DNA of 35,379 bases from Hyphomicrobiales bacterium (GCA_019243195.1 JAFAUQ010000275.1:1-35379); one strand, 5' to 3'. Counted from the stretch's first letter, positions 1-8,687 are shown. Made by a program: numbers and translations. The notes: a model not told the origin generated them from the letters alone.

Positions 1-2
1 AA

Positions 3-143
3 CACTCAGATCAGCGCCGCAGCGAGCTCCCGGTCTGGCTCCATCGTTACAATTGGCACAGACCTCATGCTAGCTTGGCCAAACGAACACCCATCAGCCG
101 CCTCGGCCTGACCGGGAATAACCTCTTGCAGACTCACAGCTAA
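3..143 (+). mobile_element. C-terminal end of IS481-family-like transposase (integrase catalytic domain), truncated by window edge
   Basis: Frame 3 translation reads HSDQRRSELPVWLHRYNWHRPHASLAKRTPISRLGLTGNNLLQTHS*; the 'HRYNWHRPH..L....PISRL' tail is characteristic of IS481-type transposases. Confidence 0.8.
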
Positions 144-151
144 GCCGCGCC

Positions 152-259
152 GTAGCGCCTTTAGCGCGAAGGCGGGGTGTGCCCACCAACGATGATTATT
201 TGTTGATAGATGGTGCGCACGTGGCCTTCGCTGCGCTTCGGCCGCTTAGCCCACCCTAC
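152..259. repeat. Dispersed palindromic repeat, family E copy 1 (GTAG...GTGCCCACCAAC...AGCCCACCCTAC)
   Basis: Shares 'tgcccaccaac(g/a)atgatt.tttgttg' and 'tagcccaccctac' with 1620-1738. Confidence 0.65.
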
Positions 260-268
260 AACAAGCCC

Positions 269-502
269 CTAAGACAATCCCAACCAAATACGCAGCTGCG
301 TGCGTTCGGCCGTGACGCGCCGGACGTTCATCTCCATCGTTCGCAGCAGGTCGCGGGCAATTTCGGCGATTTCGCTGTTACCGCGTCCGACTCCCTCGAT
401 CCACGCAAGCACATTGCGCTGTTGCGAAACGCGCTGCTCCAATTCGTTGATGCGCCGCTCCGTGTGGACTAGCCGACGTTCGAGTATCTCTCGATCATCC
501 AT
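269..502 (-). CDS. Small coiled-coil hypothetical protein
   Basis: ORF 269-583; internal ATG at 502 gives MDDREILERRLVHTERRINELEQRVSQQRNVLAWIEG..., heptad-like charged pattern. The start is uncertain. Confidence 0.5.
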   Translation of the reverse strand: MDDREILERRLVHTERRINELEQRVSQQRNVLAWIEGVGRGNSEIAEIARDLLRTMEMNVRRVTAERTQLRIWLGLS

Positions 503-652
503 GTTCGATAAGCGCGCAAATCGACGGGAGTTCAATGGACCGGCGGCGATGCGTCCCCAAATGGATTTAGCGGCCGTGCGCACGCTGCGCCTGCGAAGTA
601 AGGTCGGTCATCCGACACAGCAACCAATCGCAGATGCCCCTGTTGTTCTGCT

Positions 653-1249
653 GTGGCGAGCGCGAACACCATCATCGTCATCGGAACGTCGGCCGGCGGC
701 GTGGTGGCGTTGCGTAAGCTGATCGCAGCATTTGAACCGAGTTGGCCGGTGTCTGTGTTCATAACCATACATACGGGCAAGCACCGCAATCGCATGCCCG
801 ACATTTTGAACTGGGATTCCCGGCTGCCGGTAAGGTTTGCAGAACATCAAAAAACCTTCGGCATTGGCATCTACATTGCGCCGCCGGACCGCCATCTCAT
901 CGTTGGCCACAGCGCGACATTTCTAAGCAATGGACCGAAGGAAAATCACACGCGCCCCGCGATCGATCCGATGTTTCGCTCGGCGGCGAGACATCACGGC
1001 AGCCACGTCATCGGCGTGCTTCTCACCGGGCACCTCTATGACGGAATGAACGGCTTGTACGAAATCGACAGAGCCGGCGGGACGACGATCGTCCAGGATC
1101 CGGAGGACGCGGAAGTGTCGGAAATTCCCAGGAACGCGCTCGCGCGACTGCAGCCCGATCACGTTCTCCCGCTTATGGAAATTCCAAACGCCATTTTCGA
1201 ACGGCTTGCAATTCAGCAAAGGAGCATCGACAGACGGAGCGCACAATGA
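653..1249 (+). CDS. Chemotaxis-type protein-glutamate methylesterase domain protein (CheB-like, no receiver domain)
   Basis: GTG start; VIGTSAGGVVALRKL (Ser motif), ITIHTGKHRNRMPDIL (His region), IYIAPPDRHLIV, GVLLTGHLYDGMNGL (Asp region). Confidence 0.85.
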   Translation: MASANTIIVIGTSAGGVVALRKLIAAFEPSWPVSVFITIHTGKHRNRMPDILNWDSRLPVRFAEHQKTFGIGIYIAPPDRHLIVGHSATFLSNGPKENHTRPAIDPMFRSAARHHGSHVIGVLLTGHLYDGMNGLYEIDRAGGTTIVQDPEDAEVSEIPRNALARLQPDHVLPLMEIPNAIFERLAIQQRSIDRRSAQ

Positions 1250-1593
1250 GCGAAGAATACGTCCTCAACCAGCCGACTTCGCTGACGTGCCCCGAATGCG
1301 GCGGCGCGTTGAAGAAGGTCGATAGCGATCCCATCCCCAGGTATGTTTGCCACATCGGGCATGAGCTCACCGGGGAAGCCATGCTCGAAGCGCAAGCCGA
1401 ACGGATCGAGTGGCTGCTGGGAGGCGCTCTCGCCATACTCAACGAGCGCCGCGAACTCTGCCGTCAGCTGATGCACGACGGAATGAGCGATACTGCCGGT
1501 CTGCAACGAGCGACGCAGGAGGCCACGGAAAGCGCCGAAGCACTTCGCGCCCTGCTCAACGAGCACGGCGGAAACCCGAATCCCGCGCCGTAG
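1246..1593 (+). CDS. CheB-associated zinc-ribbon C-terminal module as a separate small protein
   Basis: LTCPECGGALKKVDSDPIPRYVCHIGHELTGEAMLEAQAERIEWLLGGALAILNERRELCRQL; CxxC...CHxGH pattern usually seen at the C terminus of fused CheB proteins. ATGA overlap with the upstream ORF. Confidence 0.75.
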   Translation: MSEEYVLNQPTSLTCPECGGALKKVDSDPIPRYVCHIGHELTGEAMLEAQAERIEWLLGGALAILNERRELCRQLMHDGMSDTAGLQRATQEATESAEALRALLNEHGGNPNPAP

Positions 1594-1619
1594 GACCGTA
1601 CGGTGGGAGCAGGGTGGGG

Positions 1620-1738
1620 GTAGGGTGGGCTACTGTAAGCGGAGGAAGCGCAGCGTAGACCTCGTGCCCACCAACAATGATTGTTTGTTGTTGATGTGGT
1701 GGGCACGGGCCTGCGGCCCTTACTGTAGCCCACCCTAC
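1620..1738. repeat. Dispersed palindromic repeat, family E copy 2
   Basis: gtagggtgggctactgtaagc...gtgcccaccaacaatgattg...ggtgggcac...ttactgtagcccaccctac; terminal and internal inverted repeats. Confidence 0.75.
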
Positions 1739-1761
1739 GGCGCTGCGGCCTTAGCCCAACG

Positions 1762-1960
1762 CTACAGCTGCTCGCCTTGCCCGTTCAGCCGCTCCAGGAG
1801 CTGCATGCTCTCGGCGAAGGCGGCCGCCCCGCGTTCGATCATCCCGTGGGTGTGCGCCAGTCCGATCCACAGGCTACGCAGGTGTTCGCGGTGGCCCTGC
1901 GGGGGGGGGGGGATTTGGGACGGTCCGATCCGTCGCCGTAAAGCTCGGCTGGCCATTCAT
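1762..1960 (-). pseudogene. Small hypothetical ORF interrupted or phase-shifted by a 12-nt poly-G(C) tract
   Basis: The C-terminal part GHREHLRSLWIGLAHTHGMIERGAAAFAESMQLLERLNGQGEQL is open; ATG at 1960 (MNGQPSFTATDRTVPN) is one nucleotide out of frame with it across G12 at 1901-1912, whereas ATG at 1956 (MASRALRRR...) is in frame. Confidence 0.45.
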
Positions 1961-2148
1961 GACCCGACCCTCGTAATCGACTCATTGGCCTCACTCCGGC
2001 CGCCAAAACGCTCAATCGCCGACTTTGGTTCCATTGTACTGCAGGCCGACGTCCGCGGCGTCGGGGCGTTTCCGGCCATCCGCCGGCTCCGGTTCACGAA
2101 ACCGTGAACCGGCCGCTCTAATCGAGCTGGGCGAGCCGGAAGCGGGCC

Positions 2149-3900
2149 TCACCCCGGGATGACCGGCAGCAGCAAATAGGAGCCGCGCGCGCCGCCCGTG
2201 TAGAGCGTCACGTCGCCGCCGAACACGTCGGCCGGGCGGTCGTCCGGATCGGCGTGGGTCATGCCGCCGGTGCCGCGGGTGGCGTAATGGAATTTCTTTC
2301 CGAACTCGGAGACCTCGCCGGTGTATTCGTAGTCCTTGCCGCGGAGCGTAAGCGCGAGCGTCCAGCCCGCCGGCACCACGATGCAGCTGGCGACGATTTC
2401 CACGTCGCATTCGTAGACTTCGCCGGGGTTGAGCGGCTCGGCCCGGTCATGCGGATGATACGGCCGGTAGAACGTGCTCCGGGCGGGATCGAGCGCGCGG
2501 TGCGAGGCGCGCAGCCAGCCGTTGGCGATCGGCGTGTTCGGATCGGTCGAGCCCATGAAGGTGACCTCTTTGCCGTCCGGATCGAATACGCGCACGATCA
2601 CGAACAAATCCGCGTCGCGCGTCGAGGAGGAAACAAATAGTTTCGCGGCCATCGGCCCGGTGATCTCGGTCGCGCGCGGCACGGTCATGCGGAAGGTGAG
2701 CCCATCGCCGAGTGCCGCATACGTGAGCGCCGCCTCGCGCGCGGGCGCGCTCGTCGTCAAGGCCATGCCGGCCGGGTCGAGATAGAACTTGGTCCATTGT
2801 GTACGTGCGAGCGGCCATTCCATCTCATGGCGCAGCACGAACTTCTCGCCCGGATGACGCACGTTGAGCGTCACCGGCGGGCTCTTGTCCCAGCCGTTGT
2901 CGATGCCTTTGAGAAAATAATCGAAGAAGCGCTTCTGCAGCGCGAGGCCGTAGCCGGCGGAGAACAGCGACCAGTGGGAATCGCCGTGCACCTCGAGCCA
3001 CTTCTGTTTGGACGGGGCCTCCATGAAGCCGTTGAAATTGCCGCGCGGGTGGATGCCCTGGCCGCCCCAGTTGGCGCAGGAGAGGAACGGCACCTCGATC
3101 TTGGCGAGATCGGCGGAACGCTCGCGGTGCCAGGCGTCATCGAGCGGGTGCTGCTTGGCCGCGTCGAACGGATTGATGCGGTTCTTCGCGAGTTCCTCGT
3201 CCGACAGCGTCACCGGGCCGGCGACCGGCTCGCCGGTGACGCGGCTTTTGCGCGCCCGCGTGCCGAGCCCGTACTGGATATTGGCGACTTGATGCTTCCA
3301 CCACAGCTTCTGAAACTCGCTCATGATGCCGCCGTGGTAACCACTGTCGCGGTATCGGTCGTTCTGCCCCTCCCACGGGATGATCGCCGCGAGGTGCGGC
3401 GGCCGGTGCACGGCAACGCGCCATTGGTTGCTCGCGTAATAGGAGATACCGAGCATGCCGACCTTGCCGTTGCTCCACGGCTGCGTTCCGGCCCATTCGA
3501 TACATTGATAAAGATCGGCGATCTCGCGGTCGGAATTCGGGTCCATCACGCCGGGCGACCAGCCGGCGCCGCGCGAGTCGACGCGGATGACAACATAGCC
3601 ATGCGGCACCCAGCGCTCCGGGTCGGTGACCTCCCAATTCTGATATTTGTTGGTCGAGCCTTCGAGAATCTCCGGATGGTCGGCGACCATCTTTTCCCAT
3701 TGGTGCGGGTAGCCGTCCTGATAGGCGAGGCCCTTGGCGTAGATGCCGTAGGTGAGGATGACCGGATAGCACCCGTCGTCCACCGGCCTGAACACGTCGG
3801 CATCGAGCACGATGCCGTCGTCCATCGCGATCGGCTGATGCCAGGTGATGCGCATGCCGTCGCGCACCTCGGTGCGCGGTTCCACCGTGACTGCGTCCAT
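2149..3900 (-). CDS. CocE/NonD family hydrolase (X-Pro dipeptidyl-peptidase S15 type)
   Basis: RITWHQPIAMDDGIVLDADVFRP, YGIYAKGL, VIRVDSRGAGWSPG, WSNGKVGMLGISYYASNQW (nucleophile elbow), PPHLAAIIPWEG. Start moved to ATG 3900, preceded by GGGAGAGGGAACATC. Confidence 0.88.
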   Translation of the reverse strand: MDAVTVEPRTEVRDGMRITWHQPIAMDDGIVLDADVFRPVDDGCYPVILTYGIYAKGLAYQDGYPHQWEKMVADHPEILEGSTNKYQNWEVTDPERWVPHGYVVIRVDSRGAGWSPGVMDPNSDREIADLYQCIEWAGTQPWSNGKVGMLGISYYASNQWRVAVHRPPHLAAIIPWEGQNDRYRDSGYHGGIMSEFQKLWWKHQVANIQYGLGTRARKSRVTGEPVAGPVTLSDEELAKNRINPFDAAKQHPLDDAWHRERSADLAKIEVPFLSCANWGGQGIHPRGNFNGFMEAPSKQKWLEVHGDSHWSLFSAGYGLALQKRFFDYFLKGIDNGWDKSPPVTLNVRHPGEKFVLRHEMEWPLARTQWTKFYLDPAGMALTTSAPAREAALTYAALGDGLTFRMTVPRATEITGPMAAKLFVSSSTRDADLFVIVRVFDPDGKEVTFMGSTDPNTPIANGWLRASHRALDPARSTFYRPYHPHDRAEPLNPGEVYECDVEIVASCIVVPAGWTLALTLRGKDYEYTGEVSEFGKKFHYATRGTGGMTHADPDDRPADVFGGDVTLYTGGARGSYLLLPVIPG

Positions 3901-3925
3901 GATGTTCCCTCTCCCATTCTCTGCG

Positions 3926-4049
3926 GTCATTCCGGGGCCCGAGCGAAGCGAGGGAGCCCGGAACCCATGAACACAGTCCGCGCGGAAGTGTCCCTTCTGT
4001 GTTCATGGATTCTGGGCTCGCGCCTGCGGCGCGCCCCGGAACGACAGCC
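3926..4049. repeat. Dispersed palindromic repeat, family A copy 1 (GTCATTCCGGGGC...GAACACAG...CCCCGGAACGAC)
   Basis: Near-identical ends and central 'catgaacac..tgtgttcatg' shared with 5488-5608. Confidence 0.85.
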
Positions 4050-4105
4050 GAGGATGATGATAGGCTAACATCGGGGAGCGCCCGAATGCCACGCCGGAGC
4101 ATGCA

Positions 4106-5080
4106 ATGAGAAGAAGACTGATGGCCGCCTTTGTTGCCGTTGCCGCGGTCGCCGTAATTTCCGCAACGGCACGCGGCGAGGACTGGCCGCAGCGCCCCGT
4201 GCGCATTGTCGTCGGCTTCGGCCCGGGCGGCGGCGCCGACATCATCGGCCGCATCGTCGGCCAGGCGCTGCAGGAGAAACTCGGGCAGCCGTTCGTGATC
4301 GAGAACAAGCCCGGCTCGGCCGGCACCCTGGGCAACGAGCTCGTCGCGCGCGCCGAGAAGGACGGCTACACGCTCGGCATCATGACGGCCGGGCAGATCA
4401 TCGCCGCGACCATCAACAAGGGCCTGCGCTACGACACCCTCACGGCGTTTGAGCCGGTGTCGCTCGTTGCGACCGCAAGCCTGCTGATCGTCGCGCGTCC
4501 GGACTTTCCCGCGAACGACGTGGAGGGTCTGATCGCCGAGGCGAGGGCCAAGCCCGACAAGATCGTGTTCGCGAGCGCCGGCTTCGGCGCAACCCAGCAC
4601 CTCGCCGCCGAGCTGTTCATGCAGTCGGCCGGCATCAAGATGCTGCACGTGCCGTTCCGTTCCTCGCCCGAGGCAATCGCGGCGGTCGCCGGCCGCCAGG
4701 TCGATGTGCTGTTCGATACGGTGTCCGCGCTGATCGGGCAGGTGCAGTCCGGCCAGCTCAAGCCGCTCGCGGTCACCGGCAAGGATCGTTTTCCGGCAGT
4801 GCCCGACGTGCCGACGGCGCTCTCCTCGGGGCTCGTGCCCGGCTACGACGTGACCACCTGGTACGGCGTGTTCGGCCCGCGCGGCATGCCGTCCGCGATC
4901 GTCGCCAAGCTCAATGGCGCGCTCAATGACGTGCTCAAGGACGCGGCGGTGCGCGACCGGCTTTCGACCGCGGGCGTGGTGGTGCAGGGCTCGACGCCGG
5001 CCGAGTTCGGCGCCTTCATGGCGGGGGAGTTCAAGCGCTGGAACACCGTGCGCGAAGCCGCCGGCATTCCGCAGCAGTAA
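4106..5080 (+). CDS. Tripartite tricarboxylate transporter substrate-binding protein (TctC/Bug family)
   Basis: Signal peptide then DWPQRPVRIVVGFGPGGGADIIGRIVGQALQEKLGQPFVIENKPGSAGTLGNE...; classical Bug protein signature. Confidence 0.92.
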   Translation: MRRRLMAAFVAVAAVAVISATARGEDWPQRPVRIVVGFGPGGGADIIGRIVGQALQEKLGQPFVIENKPGSAGTLGNELVARAEKDGYTLGIMTAGQIIAATINKGLRYDTLTAFEPVSLVATASLLIVARPDFPANDVEGLIAEARAKPDKIVFASAGFGATQHLAAELFMQSAGIKMLHVPFRSSPEAIAAVAGRQVDVLFDTVSALIGQVQSGQLKPLAVTGKDRFPAVPDVPTALSSGLVPGYDVTTWYGVFGPRGMPSAIVAKLNGALNDVLKDAAVRDRLSTAGVVVQGSTPAEFGAFMAGEFKRWNTVREAAGIPQQ

Positions 5081-5092
5081 GGGGACGACAGC

Positions 5093-5476
5093 ATGGACAC
5101 GCAGGATCTCAACGCGCGCGGGCTCGACCTGCGGCGCAAGATGTTCGGCCGCGAGGCGGTCGAGAAGCGCATGAACGCCTTAGGCGCGTTCGGCGAGCCG
5201 CTCCAGCACATCATCAACGCCTATGCCTACGGCGATGTCTGGAGCCGCACCGCGCTGCCGCCGGGGACGAAATCTTTGGTGATGATCGCGATGATGGCGG
5301 CGGCTGGCCGCGGCAACGAATTGCGGGTGCATCTCGAAGGCGCGGTGAAGAACGGCTGCAAACCTGAAGAAATTCAGGAGGTGCTGCTGCTCCTCGCGCT
5401 CTATTGCGGCATTCCGCTCGCCAACGACGCCCACGCCGCCGCCGTGGAGGTGATGAATGATACGAAACCCGCATAA
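5093..5476 (+). CDS. Carboxymuconolactone decarboxylase family protein
   Basis: NAYAYGDVWSRTALPPGTKSLVMIAMMAAAGRGNELRVHLEGAVKNGCKPEEIQEVLLLLALYCGIPLANDAHAAAVEV. Confidence 0.9.
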   Translation: MDTQDLNARGLDLRRKMFGREAVEKRMNALGAFGEPLQHIINAYAYGDVWSRTALPPGTKSLVMIAMMAAAGRGNELRVHLEGAVKNGCKPEEIQEVLLLLALYCGIPLANDAHAAAVEVMNDTKPA

Positions 5477-5487
5477 TCATCCCGCAT

Positions 5488-5608
5488 GTCATTCCGGGGC
5501 GCCGCGCAGCGGCGAGCCCGGAAACCATGAACACGGTTCGTGCAATACTGACTCGCTCCGTGTTCATGGGTTCCGGGCTCCCTCGCTCCGCTCGGGCCCC
5601 GGAATGAC
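5488..5608. repeat. Dispersed palindromic repeat, family A copy 2
   Basis: gtcattccggggcgccgcgcagcggcgagcccggaaaccatgaacacggtt...ccgtgttcatgggttccgggctccctcgctccgctcgggccccggaatgac. Confidence 0.87.
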
Positions 5609-5630
5609 AGCCCGCATGATGGAGGCATCG

Positions 5631-5897
5631 ATGAAACCACTGCTGATGATCTGCATCGCGGCGCTCGCAGCCACGGCGCTTGTGCCCGCCGACGCCGATG
5701 CCCGGCGCGGCGTGCGCCGGCCGCGCGTGGTGATCGTGGCGCCGCGGCGCTTCTACTATGACACCGAGCCCGGCGCGATCTACGGCTTCGCGCCCGGCAA
5801 CTACATCCCGGGTCCGAACGGCATGCTCTACGGGCCTTATCCGGTCCGTCCGCCGGTCGTGAGTTACGGCCCCTACGGCCCGGATTACTACGAGTAA
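5631..5897 (+). CDS. Small secreted/periplasmic hypothetical protein, Pro/Gly/Tyr rich
   Basis: MKPLLMICIAALAATALVPADADARRG... signal peptide; ends YGPYGPDYYE. Start placed after repeat A2. Confidence 0.65.
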   Translation: MKPLLMICIAALAATALVPADADARRGVRRPRVVIVAPRRFYYDTEPGAIYGFAPGNYIPGPNGMLYGPYPVRPPVVSYGPYGPDYYE

Positions 5898-5900
5898 TCA

Positions 5901-7745
5901 TCACCCGGAAAATTCCGTCTCGTGCGAAATGACGTCGGCCGCTTCCTCGTTGAGCGGCACCGCCTTGCGCTTGGGCGCGGAAAATGGCTCGTGCGGCAGC
6001 GTGTGATAGGGCAGCAGCTCGGCGCCGGCGTAGATGTCGCCGGCTTCCTGCAAGGCCAGCCGGTCGAGGTCGCGCCGGCGCACTTCCGCTTCGATTTCTG
6101 CCGCGCGCTCGGGGTCGAGCCCGAGTTCCTCGAGCGTGCGGCGGCCGAACGAAAGAGCGGATTCGAAAGTCTCGCGTAATTCGTAGTCGACGCCCTTGGC
6201 GATCAGCTCGAGCGTGTGCACGCGGTCGTAGGAGCGCACGAACAATTTGACGCCGGGGAATTCGCTGCGCGTCATTTCGACGATGCGGGTCGCCGCGCGC
6301 TTGTCGTCGATGCACACGGCGATCACGCGCGCGTTGCCGGCCCCGGCGGCGCGCAGCACGTCGAGCCGGGTGCCGTCGCCGTAATAGACCTTGAAGCCGA
6401 ACCGGCTCGCGTTCTGGATCATGCCGGCGCTCACGTCGATCGCGGTCACATCGACCCCTTCGCCGAGCAAACATTGCGAGACGATCTGGCCGAAGCGGCC
6501 GAAGCCGATCACCAGTACCGAGCCGGTGACGCCGTCGAACTCCTCGGGCTCGGGCGTCGGCTTGCGCCCGAAGCGGCGGATCGCGACGTCGGAGAGCGCG
6601 GCGACCGGCGGCCCAAGCAGCATGGTGACCGCCGCGATCGCGGTGAGCACGCTGCGCTGCTCGGCATCGAGCACGCCGAGGCTCGCGCCGAGCGGGAACA
6701 GCACGAAGGCAAACTCGCCGGCGCCGGTGAGGATTGAGCCGGCGCGCAAGGCGTCGCCGCGGCGCACGCAAGTCATGCCGAACAGGCCCCACACGATCGC
6801 CGCCTTGATCACGGTGATCGCGACCGCCGCGGCGAGGATGAGCCACGGGTGCGCGCGCACCACGTCCATGTCGATGGTCATGCCGACGCCGAGGAAGAAC
6901 AGCGCCAGCAGCAGCCCGCGGAACGGCTCGATGTCTGCCTCCAACTCGTGCCGGTAGTTCGATTCCGCGAGCATCACGCCGGCGAGGAACGCGCCAAGCG
7001 CCATCGACATGCCGACCAGCAGCATCAGCAGCGCCGCGCCCAGCACCACGAGCAGCGCCGCCGCCGTCATCACCTCGCGCGCGCCGGTCTCCGAGAGCAG
7101 GCGGAAGAACGGATTGAGCAGATAGCGCCCGGCGATCACCACCGCCGCGATGGCCCCGGCGACGAGCGCGACCGAGGTGATCGCCGTGCCGAGATCGCCG
7201 GCCTCGGCGCCGCCCGGCGCGAGCAGCGGCAGCAGCGCGATCAGCGGCACCACCGCCATGTCCTGGAACAGCAGGATGGCGAAGGCGCGCTGGCCGTAGG
7301 TCAGATGCAGGTCGCCGCGCTCTTCGAGGATTTCGAGCGCGACAGCGGTGGCGGAAAGCGCGAGCGCCAGCCCGGCGATGACGGCGCCGCGCCATGTGGT
7401 GAGGTGAAGCGCGAGCGCGAGCGTGCCGATCACCGCCGCGGTGATTACGAGCTGCGCCGCGCCGAGGCCAAAAATATCGCGCCGCATGGCGATAAGGCGC
7501 GAAAGCTCCAGCTCCAGCCCGATCACGAACATCATCAGCACGATGCCGAGTTCGGCGACGGTGAGGATGGTCGAGGGCGCGCGGATGACGCCGATACCCC
7601 ACGGGCCGATGATCGCGCCGGCGGCGAGATAAGCGACGATCGGCGAGAGCTTGAGCCGGCGCGCGATCGGCACGCTCACCACGCAGGCGCCGAGCAGGAT
7701 GAGCGCGAACGGGAGGAACCCGGGGTCGGTGGAGTGCGTGTCCAT
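5901..7745 (-). CDS. Monovalent cation:proton antiporter-2 (CPA2), KefB/KefC-like with TrkA-N domain
   Basis: N-terminal antiporter TM region (LPFALILLGACVVSVPIARRLKLSPIVAYLAAGAIIGPWG) plus C-terminal VLVIGFGRFGQIVSQCLLGEGVDVTAIDVSAGMIQNASRFGFKVYYGDGTRLDVL (Rossmann RCK). Confidence 0.93.
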   Translation of the reverse strand: MDTHSTDPGFLPFALILLGACVVSVPIARRLKLSPIVAYLAAGAIIGPWGIGVIRAPSTILTVAELGIVLMMFVIGLELELSRLIAMRRDIFGLGAAQLVITAAVIGTLALALHLTTWRGAVIAGLALALSATAVALEILEERGDLHLTYGQRAFAILLFQDMAVVPLIALLPLLAPGGAEAGDLGTAITSVALVAGAIAAVVIAGRYLLNPFFRLLSETGAREVMTAAALLVVLGAALLMLLVGMSMALGAFLAGVMLAESNYRHELEADIEPFRGLLLALFFLGVGMTIDMDVVRAHPWLILAAAVAITVIKAAIVWGLFGMTCVRRGDALRAGSILTGAGEFAFVLFPLGASLGVLDAEQRSVLTAIAAVTMLLGPPVAALSDVAIRRFGRKPTPEPEEFDGVTGSVLVIGFGRFGQIVSQCLLGEGVDVTAIDVSAGMIQNASRFGFKVYYGDGTRLDVLRAAGAGNARVIAVCIDDKRAATRIVEMTRSEFPGVKLFVRSYDRVHTLELIAKGVDYELRETFESALSFGRRTLEELGLDPERAAEIEAEVRRRDLDRLALQEAGDIYAGAELLPYHTLPHEPFSAPKRKAVPLNEEAADVISHETEFSG

Positions 7746-7826
7746 GAATTTTGTCCGTGAAGATGTCCTTGCGCAGTTATAGCGTGTGGCAGTTCAGGTA
7801 AAGGCGTCGGTCGCAACAAACACCGA

Positions 7827-7950
7827 CGTCATCCTGAGGGGCCGCTCGCCTTGGCGAGCGGCCGTCTCGAAGGATGGCCACAAGCACGGAGCCTGCTTCC
7901 ATCCTTCGAGACGGTCGCGCGCAAGCGCGCGCGACCTCCTCAGGATGACG
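7827..7950. repeat. Dispersed palindromic repeat, family B copy 1 (CGTCATCCTGAGG...CTCAGGATGACG)
   Basis: cgtcatcctgagg...gtctcgaaggatgg...ccatccttcgagac...cctcaggatgacg; outer arms extend to caacaaacaccg/cggtgtttgttg. Confidence 0.88.
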
Positions 7951-7997
7951 GCGGTGTTTGTTGCACCTATGCCGATGACGGCGGTGTTTGTTGCGCC
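7944..7997. repeat. 30-bp-period tandem duplication of the repeat-B edge
   Basis: gatgacggcggtgtttgttgc at 7944-7964 and again at 7974-7994, spaced by acctatgcc; the second copy abuts the tetR stop codon. Confidence 0.8.
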
Positions 7998-8666
7998 CTA
8001 CTGCTTCACATACCGCAGGATCGTGTCGATCACGATCTCGCGCCGGCGGGCGAGCGCCTGAGGGCTTTCCATGTCGCGCTGAAAGATGCGCGAGAAGGTT
8101 GCGCGGTTGGCGACGTTGAAGAAGCACAGCGCACTGATCGTCATGTGCAGGTCGATTTCATCGATCCCGTCGCGGAAGACCCCGGCGGCGCGGCCGCGCC
8201 GGTAGATATCGCGCAAAGTCGCGATTGCCGGAACGTTGAGCTCCGCGATGTTGCCGGAGCGGGCAAGATGCACGCCGCGGTGGATGTTTTCCACCATGAC
8301 GAGGCGGATGAAGCTCTCGTTGGCGTTCTGATAATCGAAGGTGAAGCCGACCAGTGTGCGCAGCGCCTGCTCGGGGCCGAGATGGTCGAGGCTCAGATTC
8401 GCCTCGATGTGGCGGATGCCGGCGTAGGCGCGCTCGATCACGGCGACGAACAGCCCCTCCTTGTCGCCGAAGTAGTAGTAGATCATCCGCTTGCTGGTGT
8501 TGGTGCGCGCGGCAATGTCATCCACCCGCGCGCCGGAAAACCCCTTCTCGGCGAATTCCTCGGTCGCGATGTCGAGGATGTTCGCGCGGGTGGCCTCCGG
8601 ATCGCGCTCGAGGACGCGGGGCAGGGCCGCGGTGGTGCTCGTCATGGCTGGCTCATTTCGGGTCAA
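7998..8666 (-). CDS. TetR/AcrR family transcriptional regulator
   Basis: RANILDIATEEFAEKGFSGARVDDIAARTNTSKRMIYYYFGDKEGLF HTH; divergent from the BKACE/shikimate operon. Confidence 0.93.
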   Translation of the reverse strand: MTRNEPAMTSTTAALPRVLERDPEATRANILDIATEEFAEKGFSGARVDDIAARTNTSKRMIYYYFGDKEGLFVAVIERAYAGIRHIEANLSLDHLGPEQALRTLVGFTFDYQNANESFIRLVMVENIHRGVHLARSGNIAELNVPAIATLRDIYRRGRAAGVFRDGIDEIDLHMTISALCFFNVANRATFSRIFQRDMESPQALARRREIVIDTILRYVKQ

Positions 8667-8687
8667 AGCCGCATCTCCTTACCTGAT

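Noticed and set aside
3901-3930. N-terminal extension of the CocE hydrolase (MTAENGRGNI)
   Set aside because: The upstream ATG lies in the edge of repeat A1; the ATG at 3900 has a good GGGAGAGGGAA ribosome-binding site.
2797-4068. 423-aa plus-strand ORF
   Set aside because: Antisense of the CocE hydrolase; no recognisable motifs and passes through a palindromic repeat.
3137-4648. 503-aa minus-strand ORF
   Set aside because: Spans antisense of tctC, the repeat and an alternative frame of the hydrolase; composition is shadow-like.
5401-7602. 733-aa minus-strand ORF
   Set aside because: Arg/Ala-rich shadow frame overlapping the KefB/C-like antiporter in another frame; no domain motifs.
6849-7760. 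303-aa His/Arg/Glu-rich plus-strand ORF
   Set aside because: Antisense shadow of the antiporter; skewed composition.
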